Shown here piece after piece: positions 36,905 to 49,193 of a stretch of 64,000 nt of DNA. Each line of letters begins with the position of its first letter. Position 1 is the first letter of the stretch. The DNA is from Ophiodon elongatus. Taxonomy: Eukaryota; Chordata; Actinopteri; Perciformes; Hexagrammidae. The notes beneath the pieces are model-generated. The model was not told the origin of the DNA. It made no database searches and saw nothing but the letters and a program-made list of their open reading frames with translations. The stretch lies in contig JACSYO010002159.1 of the NCBI GenBank assembly GCA_016806645.1, forward strand, positions 4,228,501-4,292,500, in the 5' to 3' direction. The translations under genes and the position numbers were made by a program.

Positions 36905-37021
36905 ATCTCTGTTTGACAGAAACATGGAGCATAACAAGAAGAGAAAAGTTTGAAATAAATGAGGGCCAGAGATCTTTTCCTGTGTTCGGATGCTCTTCTA
37001 TCTCTTGTCATGCTCCCACTT

Positions 37022-37023
<2 letters not shown>

Positions 37024-37061
<38 letters not shown>

Positions 37062-37064
37062 CTC

Positions 37065-37137
<73 letters not shown>
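37024..37137. repeat. Compound (CT)n-(CA)n microsatellite
   Basis: About 78 bp of CT with two CG interruptions, then about 36 bp of CA. The CT part is complementary to the (GA)n tract at 36829-36903. Confidence 0.97.
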
Positions 37138-37141
<4 letters not shown>

Positions 37142-40100
37142 AAACTCAGTCACAGCCCTGTCACTCCACCTGTCTCCTGCTGCCATTTCCCTTCGGACCC
37201 AATCAGTGGTGAGCACTGGAAGACTGATTATGGCCTTAAGCGGCACTCAATAGGAGCAGAGGGATGGAGAGGATGACCAGGAATGAGGCTAAGGTGGAAG
37301 GAGAGAAGATGAGTACATGTGGGGATTACAAATGTGGAACAAAAGGTTGTGGGAAATGGAAGGTGATGGTGAAGGAGATGCGAGTGGTCTGTAGGGCGAG
37401 ATGAGAAAATGGGCAGAGGAAAGAGTTTACGGAGAAGTGGAAGACAAAGAAAGGGAAACCCCTTGGCTGTATTACAACCAACAATACAAGACTTAGACTG
37501 ACGACCATCATGCTGCCAACTGGGCATTTGTTCACCATTGCAGTACTATGTCTGAAAACGTGAAGTTAGTCGTGAGAGACCTTTTCACCATTGAAACGAA
37601 ATGGCTTAGGAACTTGAATGTACTCAGCAAATTTCATTTAATTCTTTGATTCTCAATTTTCATGGGTCGGAACTTGACAATTGGACTTGATGGTGACACT
37701 AAAGCAAAGCTCATAAAGTAATGTTGATCTTCCAAGTGTGCTCATTTGATTTCACTAAAACTTAGTGAACTAGCTAGCACTGATGGTGATGCTACACAAA
37801 CATTCACAAGGTTACCAAAAAACATTAAAAATCATCCTCTTATGAATAACATCAGCAAATGTAAAGAAAATGTGGCCAAACTTTTTAACGAAAAAAAAAA
37901 TTAATGAATAAGTCAATGGACTATAATAGATTAATCGTTTAAGTCACTTTTCAAGCAATCATGCTGAACAAAGTTTCAGCTTCTGAAATGTGAGGATTTG
38001 CTGCTTTTCTCTCTTTTTATATCATTATAATCTGAATATCTTTTGGGTTTTGAAGTTTTCATCTTTGCCTTGAGGGAATCATCTTTCTAATTTATAAAAC
38101 TTTACAGACAAAACGATAAACTGAGAAAATCGTCATCAGAATATTTGTTAGCTGCTCGAATTGAGATATGTTGTCACGGACTGAAGGGTTGGAAAGACAG
38201 ACTACTGATCATCATCCTCACTATGATGTAGGGGACAAGTCAAATGTAAAAGAGAGACGAGAAGTGAAAAGAACGGGAAATGTCACTTGTTGTGCCTGTG
38301 AATAGGTGTGGTAGTGTGTGTCGTTGTGTGTGTATCCATGTGTGTATCTCTGTGGACCGACCCGAGAAGCGAGAGAGTGAATGTGGATTTTCTTGACATT
38401 TCAGTTCTACTAACATTGAGGCATTGTCTGACATTTAAATGTGCCATTGATTTCTGCAGGCCGCTCCGTAGACGTTGCTGTAAAATAAGACCGATTACAC
38501 ACCTCAGTGTGTACGGGTGATCATGCATGTATGCGAAGCATTAAGTATTCCTCGAGAGTATCCCTTCAAATGCATGAGTGCTCGATGTGTGTGGTTCTAC
38601 AGTCAACTGAGTGTCTATGTGCTTTAGCTTCTGCTGTTACAATAATTTCTCCCAGACTTGACAATGTGCTTTCAATCATTGTAAATCCCTGTGCGGACCT
38701 CATACCAGTGCGGACCTCATACCAGTGATGAACTGATGTTCACACTACCTGCTTGCTCTGCAGAATACTGCAAAGACTCCCTAAATTCCCAAGTTTCATC
38801 CAGGACTTTCCTAGCACAGGGAGAAAAGATAATATTTGCTCAACATTTGCGTGGTGAAGGATGATGGCAAACGGGAAAAGGGCAGAGCAGCCAAGATGAA
38901 GTTTAATGTAGTGTTAAACATAACAACATGAACTGGCTTAGGGAATTTGGTGCATCATTTCTCTGGAAGGAAAAAGAAAGCCAGAGGTGGAGTAGAATAT
39001 TAATTACCAATTTATAGCATCCAGTCTCAATGTGCTACTCCTGGACTTTCCAGAACACATAGTTTATTAGTGCAATTAGTGCCAGAACTCCTTGGGCTGG
39101 TGATCAACTCTGTAGTTGTTAAACGAGACCTGAAGGCATATGTTTTGGACGTTAGCATGGATCATTGGAGAAAAATAAATGTGCAGCGCTGCGTACTGAT
39201 CACCCTTTGGTGGTGAGTCATTCAAACAGCAGGGAGGCGGCCCACCATGACCAAGGCCCAATCTTTGATGTAATGAGCATTTTAATGTCTGCTAACATTT
39301 AATCATGTATTTTTGTAAGCAGACACTGATTCTGTAGAGGTGAAGGTGCTAAATAACCCTGGATTATTAGATGTAGTGCAAATATAACAGATATCCAATA
39401 ACAACAAAAAATAAAGTAAAATATTTCCTTAGTCACAGACAACATTAAATCAGAGTCTGTAGACGGCACACAGCCAGTTAGGCCTGTTCGGCCTCATTAC
39501 CATACCTCATATCGTGTAATTCAAAATTCATATAGTAGGTTCATTGATTTAATGTAAACGTATGCTTTAACTAATTATTCTGTACTTTGCCTTTAGCAAT
39601 AAAAGCAACCACAGAAATGTTCGTGTCAGCTGTTGTTAAGACTACATACAACCAGAGAGCTGTCAGCTTCAAGAGCATTTTATTTGGGTGTTATCGCATC
39701 ATCACATGGGCCAGGGCAACTCTACCTGACTGAGAGGAGAATTGGGAGTCAGAGCAGACAAGCAGACAGTACACCAGCAGACAGTACATGACTCATGGTT
39801 TCACTGCGTTGGTTATTGAACATTTCTTTTGAGAATAACTGTCTGCTGTTCCGAAGCCAACTTCTCCAATTGCATCAGCTGCCATTTTCTGTCTGTGATG
39901 GTTTGTCAGTCATCCATTTCATGGGATATCTAGTCAAAGTGAGTGAAAGGCAGTGCCATATGCAGGATTTTAGAAATACTGTGGTCAAGAGTCTTACGTT
40001 CCCCAGTGCAACCTGACCCTCCCAAGGAAATTTGTGATTGAGTATCTAAAATCTTTCTTTCTCCACATTTATGATTTAAAGTGTTTATCTACCGTTTGTA

Positions 40101-40769
40101 GCTGTCTAAATGCTGTTTCATAGCCCTCCCAACAATGACAGGAATATGATTCTGGTGGAAAAATGTGAAATTCCTTTAGGCCCATTTCAATGTGGTTTTG
40201 GCCTAGAGCAGCCACATTTTTCATTTTAAATCTCTTGAAACAATATTGAGGACATGAACTTGGAGGCTACCCCCCTGGTCAAAGGATGTTGAGCTTGAAG
40301 TCTTGAATATGCCATTCGTTTGAGTGGCTTCAACATTTAGACCAAATGGAGGGCGAATATGCAGTATTTAACCTTGTGGGTGATTCGCACCATAAGAACA
40401 CAAGAAAAGTAGGAAGTCAGTTGCGTTGAATTATCCAAATAGCACACAATAAATTAATTTTAGAGGCAGAGAAGGATGATTAATGTGCAGCCAACACAAG
40501 TGAGTCATAAGTGCTTATGTGTCCCATCACATCATCTGTGGCACCAAACAAACATGATGGAACTAAACTATAAAAACTATAAAAGTCTTCGTATATGATT
40601 TATTTAATTCTTACCAGCTGAACAGATAATTCCCTGAATAACATCAACATAACTTTATGTTAGCTACACAGTTTATATTGAATAAGATGACCTGAGAAGG
40701 TTACAGGTCCAGAAGCATGTGATTGAATGATGTTTGCGTTCATGGTGCTGATGTTACAGTACACTATGC
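37138..40769. other. Intergenic stretch, no gene seen
   Basis: No supported gene. A perfect 17-bp direct duplication (TGCGGACCTCATACCAG, twice) lies at 38692-38725. The remainder is unremarkable AT-rich DNA. Confidence 0.6.
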
Positions 40770-41740
40770 TGTCTAGTTGCCTCTGCAGATGTGTGTGTTA
40801 GCTGTTAGTCTTAAATCTTGGGTCCAGCTTTGTACTCAGGTTCTCTCCTCGGTGGACTGCAATAAGTGGTCACAGCTGGGATTTCTTCCAAAGACAGAGT
40901 ATTCAATCTTTTTTGAAAGTGGTATTGCATTGGAGCCTGAAACCCCATCGTACTCTGACAGCTTCAAGAGGGCATCAGTGAAGGATGACAGCACGCTGAA
41001 GCTCTCACCTGTATTGTGATATTCCTCTGCAGTCATCGGGGGATAGAGTTTGTTGTCAGACCAGGGCTGAGCCAGTGGCTTTCTTGGCTTGAACACATGC
41101 CACATCGTGTGGAAGGAAACAAATTATTCCAGCAGGTGTCCACGTCCTGCACATCTAGCAGGTATAAGCTTCTAATTAGGGAATGCATTGGATAGGACAG
41201 GTCGCTGTAGTACAGTATCTACCAAACCAAACATAAATGATTATATAATATAGCTGAGCTTCATGTTTGCAGCAGCATCTGTCACTATGCATGTGGCTTT
41301 TCCCCTGATGGCCCAGTGCTCCATGAGAGATGCTCTTATTTGGCAGTATGGTTCTTTAGTCATTCTCCCAATCCCAAAACAAAACTGTTTAATTTATAGT
41401 CAACATGAAAACAGCAGGTAAGCATCCATATTTACAGTGGTGTAGTAATTGGTGCCCTTCATTAGAGCTTGAAAAGGACTTTATCCTACATACAGATACT
41501 TGTCTGTGCACATCCTTTGGGATTAACATAATTAGGGTCCAGTTTGTGCACAACCCCTCTCAACTTCTCATCTTGTACAGCTGTAGGTCTGCAACTAAAT
41601 ATAAACATGGTAGTCTCCTCCCTTTGTGTTATGCGCAAAACAAATCCATTCTCCTTCCATTTCCTGCTGAATTGCCACCATCCCACAGTATTATTGCCAC
41701 TGACAGTAAAAGAAGAGATTAGCCATCCCCTGACCACAAT
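40770..41740 (-). pseudogene. Decayed hAT-superfamily (ZBED-like) transposase
   Basis: Read on the minus strand, fragments in several frames follow the order of a hAT transposase. First comes TAVQDEKLRGVVHKLDPNYV (about 41,540-41,600; family pattern SVVEDEGFRxLVHxLDPRY). Next is GKATCIVTDAAANM (about 41,260-41,300; family pattern VTDNAANM). Then comes MTAEEYHNTGESFSVLSSFT with LLKLSEYDGVSGSNAIPL (about 40,915-41,035; family pattern LTxxEYxxIxExLxVLxPFxxATxELSxExxVSGSxVIPL). Frame shifts and stops lie between the blocks, so no active enzyme can be made. Terminal repeats were not found. Confidence 0.7.
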
Positions 41741-44649
41741 GGCCCAGCTGGTTTCTGGCTTAATGTACGATATTTTTGGTATTTTCTTCTGGCCTACTAA
41801 TAAGAATGTTGGCTGCTGGGATATTTGCAGAAAGGTTGTTCATGATAGCCGGTATAACATAAATTTGATAAAACATAAGCACCATCGTTAGAAATAACCT
41901 GTGAGCAAACTTATTTTTCATTATGTGTGATGTACTGTAACCACATTATAGTGTAACTGCTTTATGCTACCTCTGGGCCAAAGCTGAATGAATACTTAAA
42001 AAAAACACATATATACCTACACTCTCAAATGCACGCAGTTATAATAATGTGCCCGTGTGTGTGGTTTTATAGAAGTTGTTTGACTTTATTTATTTATTTT
42101 ATAATTTTTTTCTTGATTTAATCTAGTTTTGTAGCTGCCTCTAATACTTTCTCTGCTTTACCCGAGGCAGTTTTTGTGACATACTTATCCTCTTGGATAT
42201 GTGCCACAGGTTAAAAATAAGTCTATCAAATGTCCCAAATCCTAAACCTATCACTTGGTCTTCATGTGTTGAGGTTGACTAAGTCACATGGGCTCAGTAA
42301 TTATGGATGGGCATCGAAAGGATTTTATTTTTCAATTCTTTATTGATCCCTTCACAAATCTGCTGGATAAATTGTTGGGTTTTAGAAAAAGTACACGTAG
42401 TTGATGTAGTCGTTTTTCTCCAGACTAATTGGATGTAAACTGTCCAGTTCAACCTTTCCTCAATGATTATACTAAGACGGCCAATAGGTGATGACGCTGC
42501 AGTAAAAAACCCATACCCGACCACCACTGACAGTTTCATTACAATGTATCACTGCAGAAAGTGTTTTGTATTGTTGTTATTTTCTTCGTTCCACTGCTCA
42601 TGTAGCCTATAACTTTAATTGGGAGTACAACAAATGAGATCAAGTTAGTGTTTTGCAGGTTATGAATAATTTGTGATGCACTCTAATAATTCTGGTTATT
42701 TTTTGTAGAGCACAAACTCTTGGAAACAGGTCATATGTTTATTAGTCATGTGGTTGATAAAACATTAAAGAAAAAGAGATACTATCATTGACCCTCCAGG
42801 CCTCTCTTCCTGCCCGGCTCTGTCTCTTTCCTCTTATTTGGCCTGCATTTCTCTTTATCTGATGACTTTTGATTTGATACTGGGTGTATTTATGTGTTTA
42901 TATATATGTGTGAGTGTGTGTGTGTGTCTGCCACTTAATTTCCATATCGGTGTGACAGAGGTGCAGCTGCAGTGTGTTGGACCAGTTTTAATAAGCAGGG
43001 CACAGTGAGTCCTGGATCATAGGCTTTAGCTAATTGTCTCATTGCTATTCAGGCTTCAAAAGTTTAAAACTGGCAGTATAAAGTCACTGACCCATAAGGG
43101 AACAAACACACACTTACACACCCACAAACACCCTCAATCATGAGATGGCAAATAACGTGCCAACATAACATACAGACACACGAGCCATTCAAACATTTAT
43201 GTTTGCACACAAATCCATTGGCTAACTGTTTAAATGTAGCAAAATGTAGTAGAAGAGACGCTGAGTGTTGATGCTCTACTTTTACATCTAAGACCGAATC
43301 ATCGTGGTAGGATATCTAGAAGTACTGCGTCAAAGCAACTGGATTTGTGATATTAGCCAAGCAACCCCGTGGCTCTAGGGACTAAATTTAGTTCATAGTT
43401 CATTGTCACCACTTTGACTTTGTTTATATTATGACTTGTCCTGTAGCGCCACCAGCAGGTTGACATTTGTGGGGGTTTTTTGTGAAATGACCGCTACGGG
43501 ATGAATTGCCATGAAATGTGATGGGTGTCGACATTTAGGATGAATTGTAATAACTTTGGTTCAGTTAATTGACAAATATTAGCATGCTAACACGCTTAAC
43601 TAAGATGGTGTACATGTTCAACGTTATTTTGGCTAAATGGCAGCATGTTAGCAGCTGACTTTAGTGCCGCCAGCTTAAGAAAAGCAGTAAAGCTGTCAAG
43701 TGTCTATTGGTATAGTAACAATGACAACACTTGACTTATAGGGTTAGGTTAATGGCAGATGGGAGCAGTGATAAGATCGACTGACTTGTTTCTGTTCAAA
43801 CCACAAACCAGCAGAACGTAGAGAAAACATAACATTAACAAACTGAACTGCCAGCAGCAGGTCTTTCTATTCATTCTATTTCTGCACTCTCTAAGCACAG
43901 ATGCAGAGGAAAAAAATAATAGGAAACAAACCCAGACGGGCTCTTGGAGATAGATTATTGTTTGTATGAGTCACTTCCAGTCATTTGGTTTGCCAAACTG
44001 GCTTTCTGATTGAGGAAAACAATGGAATCATTCATGTTCCGCTTGTTAGACTCTTCCCTCCATCTTCTTCTCTGACTTTTCTCCATAACCACGTTCACTC
44101 CACCCCCTCTCCCCCTATGTAATCTCCTCTCTCATTCTCTCTGGATGTCTGTGAGAGTGCGGCAGAGATAGATGAAGCGGCTGTATTGACCGGTTGACAT
44201 TTCTAAAGTTGACAAATGTCCTGCTGAAATAACATGGAATAACTCAGCCTTCCTCCCACATGGTACCACATTTATTCATTGTCACACATTTGCTTCACCT
44301 CTAACAGTACAGCCTATAAATTGCACCCTTGAGTGCACTTTATGTACCTTATGAGATAGATGAATGCATATTATTTCACATTGGTCATCATATATGTTGT
44401 ATACAAAAAACTTAAAGCCCCTGCATAGGGGCATGTGTTACCTAATTATACCTGTGTGTGTACAAACTGTGCATGATTGACATTTCCCTCACCATGGTTG
44501 GGTAGGACACTTTATTCCTATTAATATGTAGATTATGGCGATTATGGTTACTGTACATAATAACCAGCATAGCTCCATCCATCTTATACCAGACTAGCAA
44601 TTGTAATTGAGTAATTGAAAACACCTGTTTTTCAATTAATCTCTGTGCA
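41741..44649. other. Intergenic stretch, mostly without recognised features
   Basis: No gene seen. It contains short A/T runs, a GT-rich patch near 42,908-42,928 and the dispersed repeat at about 43.43 kb listed separately. Confidence 0.6.
43430..43670 (+). repeat. Dispersed teleost repeat (GCGCCACCAGCAGGT ... AGCATGCTAACACGC)
   Basis: TGTAGCGCCACCAGCAGGTT, GGGATGAATTGCCATGAAAT, AATATTAGCATGCTAACACG, CTAAGATGGTG and GGCAGCATGTTAGCAG appear in the order of a repeat I recognise as abundant in percomorph genomes. The class is unknown to me. Edges are approximate. Confidence 0.65.
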
Positions 44650-44802
44650 GTGAAGAACATTTAATATGAAAAGCAAGAAGCAGGACCAGCTGATAAGTAG
44701 GGGAGTAAAAAGTAATTGAAAAATATCTCAAATCCAGGGAAGTAACAGTTTAGTAGCATCACAGGAAAGTACTTCTGTAAAGTACCTCAAAATTGCACTT
44801 AA

Positions 44803-45260
44803 AGGAACAGTGTGTAACATTTAGGGGGATTAATTGGCAGCAATGGAATACAATATTCATAACTATGTTTTAATCGTTGTATATTCATCCGAAACTAAGG
44901 ATCGTAGTGTTCTTGTTACCTTAGAAAAAGCAATTTATCTCATCCGGTCGTCTTCCACGGAGTCTGCCATCTTGCACCGCCATGTTTCTACAGCAGCCCG
45001 GAAAGAACACTGGCTCTAGCGAGAACAATTCATCTTTTATGTTATCTGAAGGTTGGGATGAGTTCCGAACTTAAACGGGCCCCGGTGCTACATTACCGGA
45101 GTATTGATAAGTCCCGACAATACTGTTTTTTTTTTTATCATAATTTTTAATGTTGCGATGCCATTTATTATCACGCAGCAGAGCGCATTTGCTCTGCTCT
45201 CTTTCGGGCTGAGCTCTTCCAACTACACGCACACACGCACACACGCACACACACACACAC

Positions 45261-45301
<41 letters not shown>

Positions 45302-45360
45302 CGCACACACACACACACACACGCACACACACACACACACGCACACACGCACACACGCAC

Positions 45361-45398
<38 letters not shown>

Positions 45399-46049
45399 CG
45401 CGTGGGCAAAGAGGTTGCTGTGGTGAAGTTAAATTTGCGAGTAAAAAGCCAATACTTTATCAATACATCTGTGATCATGTAAACGAATGTGAAACCTTAT
45501 TCAATCGACCATCGGCGCTATGTTTACACAAGCACAGCACGACACGATCAGCCAAAAGCTTATTTTTTTTTGTAAACTTCTCTGCTGGCTGAGACAAAGG
45601 AACCAAGAGGACAGAGGACAGGAGGGATGACTGATACTGACGGCTGTCATTCTTCAATTCTTTATAAACTTCACTCAGAATGTTATTTATTTTATTAATA
45701 TTTTACATTTGTTTACCGTGATATATTAATTACTTTATATCGGGACTTTTTTTGTTGTAGACATAATTGTTGCTGCTCTATAAACAATATTTACATATAT
45801 TTTAAATATAAATTCTAATCTTGTTCTGAAGTTTTTTTTTTTAAAGCAATTATTTAGTCATGTAGAAAAGCAGAGTATTGATGAAAGCAGCTTATAGTTG
45901 TACAAAAATCCTAAATACAACTCTTCCTACCTGAAGGCCACCGTAGTTCTCCAACACACTTGGAAAGGGAGGGGTGAGCGGAGGGGTATTTAGTTTGTTG
46001 CAATCTGCAACACACCACTAGATGCCACTAAATATTACACACTGGGCCT
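44803..46049. mobile_element. Non-autonomous DNA transposon with TTAA target duplication (1247 bp)
   Basis: Imperfect terminal inverted repeats: the left begins AGGAACAGTGTGTAACATTT and the right, reverse-complemented, AGGCCCAGTGTGTAATATTT (19 of the first 22 positions match). It is flanked by TTAA at 44799-44802 and 46050-46053. It has no transposase frame. GCCATCTTGCACCGCCATGT and AACACTGGCTCTAGCGAG are signature words of a family common in percomorph fish. TTAA duplication suggests mobilisation by a piggyBac-type enzyme, which is inference. It contains a large CA/CG microsatellite. Confidence 0.8.
45225..45397. repeat. (CA)n microsatellite with CG interruptions, inside the transposon
   Basis: About 173 bp of CA with repeated CACG variants, wholly inside the 44.8-46.05 kb element. 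Long Cys/Val and Thr/His open frames across it are repeat artefacts. Confidence 0.97.
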
Positions 46050-47327
46050 TTAAGTGCAGTAGTAAATACACTACATTCCAAAATGCAAAACCATGTTTGT
46101 TTTTTGTAAAATTCTCAGTTGTTGAGATGATTTTGATCTCAAAAACAGTGCTGAGATGACATAAAGTCATAGGCAAAATGCTAAAAATGGGGTTTTGTTA
46201 TAACAGATTCATTATAAAAAAAAAGCGGATTGATTTTGTCTTCTGTCCAACAAGTAGAGATCACAGTAAAATATGCTTCCGAAATAAGTGTTGGATATAT
46301 GTGAGTGATGTCTGTGCTAAATTTGGATTTCTCAGATTAATTCATTACAGAGCATGAAACTAGGATAAATGGGAACAGGCCGGTGTGGTCTGGACAAAGA
46401 GTGACATCTAGTGGTGCTAAAAGGGCATTGTTACATTGTGGTGTAACTGTGAGAACAGTAGCACAGTTCACACATTACTATCAATTTGTCTCGTGTTAAG
46501 TGCTGGTTTTAAAAGGTTCAGTCCAATGTTGTTGGGACTGAAAGTTTATGAGATATTATGACTTTGTGAGGACTATATATGGTGAACATCTCCTATGAAG
46601 CACTAAGCACATTTTGTTGCTTTCCATACACCACAGTCCAACATTAACATTAAAAGCATGCAGATAGCCCTTAAAGCCAGAGAACTACCTGACTGGTCTA
46701 AATCATGTTCCAATATTGTTCCATCTTATCAAAACATAAAACTTAATGTGCAGTAAAGATTACATATTTTGCATTGACCTTACAATAATATGCCCCTTGA
46801 ATATACAGTACATATGCCTGCCGTGAAAGACATCCCGTCCTTTACACCCCCTGCCATGTGGTATAAAGAGCTCTCTGTTTCAGCTTAATGGTGAATAATT
46901 CTCCAATCTCTCTCTTGGCTGGGTTTTTGGTTTTCAGTCTCAACTCCTTTGCTTGTTTGGCCGGAGAACTGGGATTTACGAATCCTACTTGGATCAAATT
47001 GGCTCTCGGGCCAAGAAGACTACGTCACCCAGAATCCCTAGTGGTGGCAGTTACTCACAACTATTCATACGAAGTAGACACTGAGCAGAATGGGAAAACG
47101 ATTTCAACATTGCTGAGAGGGAACAGCTGCAGCATACTGCTGTTGGAGGATGACAGATTTCCCTTTCCCTCTTCCTCACACACAATCCCTCTCACTTTGT
47201 CTCTCTTCTCTATTTTTGTCTCCATATTTCCTTTTTCTTTCACTACTTTTCCTTGTCTCGTATTTCAGGATTTCTCCCACTCTTTCTCTCTTACTTTTAT
47301 ATTCTGATCTCTTTCCCCTCTTTTCCC

Positions 47328-47331
<4 letters not shown>

Positions 47332-47421
<90 letters not shown>

Positions 47422-47427
47422 ACACAG
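47332..47427. repeat. (CA)n microsatellite
   Basis: About 96 bp of CA with one CT interruption near the end. Confidence 0.97.
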
Positions 47428-47748
47428 ACCTTTACACACAAGGAAACCCAACTCTGAAAATACATTCCCAGGAATATTAGTTCAAGGAATTTTATTCGGG
47501 TCCTTTCTCATTTCAGCTTCTTAAAAAAAGGATACTAACATGCTGTTTGTTACCAGAGTGGAACAAAGTGTGTGTTACTGAGTGTGCATGTTTGATTTGT
47601 GAGTTAGAATTAAACAGTGTTTCACTGTTATTTTTAATCAGCATTTAGGGTGAACTGTTAAGATTTGCAAGTGTCACAAATTACTGAATCTCGAAATAAC
47701 CACAAACATGGAAACTGCTGCTTAGAGTGAGAAGCCTTATGTGCTTTG

Positions 47749-47762
47749 ACACACACACAGAT

Positions 47763-47794
<32 letters not shown>

Positions 47795-47814
47795 ACGCAC
47801 ACAAACACACACAC
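47749..47814. repeat. Imperfect (CA)n microsatellite
   Basis: About 66 bp of CA with GA, TA, CG and AA interruptions. Confidence 0.93.
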
Positions 47815-48115
47815 TGGTATGCAGAAACCACCATTTAGGGTATGAATTTCAGTGCACTGAATTCCTTTAGCTCCTCCTCTCTCTGTATTTGTGTGAATGT
47901 GTCAGTTTGTGAACATGCTCGCTTTTGTATGTACCGCATGTGTGTACGTTTGTGTGTGCGTGTGTTCGTAGAGCCACATCTGGAAACAATAGAGCCGTAG
48001 ATGCTGTCACTTTCCCTTTACCTCATGCTTTTGAGTGTGTCCTTAAACAAACACTCAATTCACTCACAGTAAATTACAGGAAGGCAATCTGAGCTGCAGA
48101 CTTAGATATTTGGAC

Positions 48116-48121
<6 letters not shown>

Positions 48122-48157
<36 letters not shown>
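48122..48157. repeat. (CT)n microsatellite
   Basis: About 36 bp of CT. Confidence 0.95.
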
Positions 48158-48160
<3 letters not shown>

Positions 48161-48284
48161 CACATGCATGCCCAGAATTCATTAATTTCTCCAGATGCAA
48201 TTGTACCCCTGCACTGGTAAATTACAGTCTTGCATTCATTATGTGTAATTGTAAAAATCAAATTACAACAAATTTTGAAGTGAG

Positions 48285-48287
<3 letters not shown>

Positions 48288-48323
<36 letters not shown>

Positions 48324-48337
48324 GTGTGCGTGCGTGT
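48288..48337. repeat. (GT)n microsatellite
   Basis: About 50 bp of GT with CG interruptions at its 3' end. Confidence 0.95.
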
Positions 48338-49193
48338 TTCGGAGGTTGTAAGTTCATATCTGATGAGATGGGATTGATGGTACAATGATGTTTACACAGT
48401 GTAATCACTGTTTCCACTGCGGATTCAAAACAAATTTAGCGATTGTGGAGCATTTCTTATCCTAACCCAAATGATCTGTTAAAAAGAAATGCAAGAGAAA
48501 TCAAAACGTAGTTGCTGCTGTAAAGACGTGTGAAGCACCAACACTTCATTTATCTTGTCAGACAAAAGGTGGCAGCATTGTTCAACCCATTAAGTGAACA
48601 CCACTGAGAGGAAAGGAGTTTCAGATGCAACAGGACCCAGAAAATAACCCAGAAATGTGTCTCACACTCATAACTTCCCAGCAAGGGCTTTTTATAAGAC
48701 ATGCAGATGTCTATACAAGACACACTGAAGCAGGGTTACTCATTAACCTCTAATCTTTGATGCCTGCTCCGAATCTATGACACCGGATGTTAATTCAATT
48801 AAAACCTGAGGCAATTGGTTGACTAGTCGGTTGACAGAGAGTTAATCAGCATCTATTTTGATCATTTATTAATCGTTTTACAAGATATTCAACAAATGTT
48901 AGCGTTTGCTGCTTTTTTTTGGGGGTGGGAGTGGGGAGTGGGGGTCAAATGTGACGTTAACAGAATATCTTTTGGTTTTGAATTGTTGGTCGGCCAAAAC
49001 AAGACATTCAACGATGTCACCCGGAGCTTCGGGGAAAGCGGAACGGGCGTTTTGACACAAAAGAGAATCACGAAAACAAATCTGCAGATTAATTACAAAT
49101 AAAAACAATCATGAGTTGCCGCCCCATTTATATTCTGCTTATTTGAAGCGCACTCACAAAAACTGCATCCCACGTATCGGAAACCAAAAAGTT

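Larger units (their letters stand above)
44650..46080 (-). repeat. Older AAGTACTTTACTT-family repeat, split by a nested transposon
   Basis: On the minus strand the two flanks (44650-44802 and 46050-46080) join as a copy of the family also seen at 15.70 kb, with words such as ATTTTGAGGTACTTTACAG and CAATTACTTTTTACTCCCC. The element at 44803-46049 sits at a TTAA within it. Confidence 0.65.
46081..49190. other. Intergenic stretch between the transposon and the fzd4 3' end
   Basis: Dense in microsatellites. A 139-codon open frame at 46888-47307 has a hydrophobic start and a TATAAAG about 25 bp upstream, but it runs into pyrimidine-rich DNA and has no recognised homology; it is not called as a gene. 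Confidence 0.6.

Noticed and set aside
36750..37276. Several overlapping frames rich in Ser/Leu, Arg/Glu and Thr/His
   Set aside because: Translations of the (GA)n, (CT)n and (CA)n tracts in all frames; no coding signal.
45071..45592. Long open frames of 135-162 codons on both strands
   Set aside because: They are produced by the CA/CG microsatellite inside the transposon (Cys/Val and Thr/His runs), not by a gene.
47749..48337. Possible CRISPR-like or satellite array
   Set aside because: Only simple dinucleotide microsatellites are present; no spaced repeats with unique spacers.
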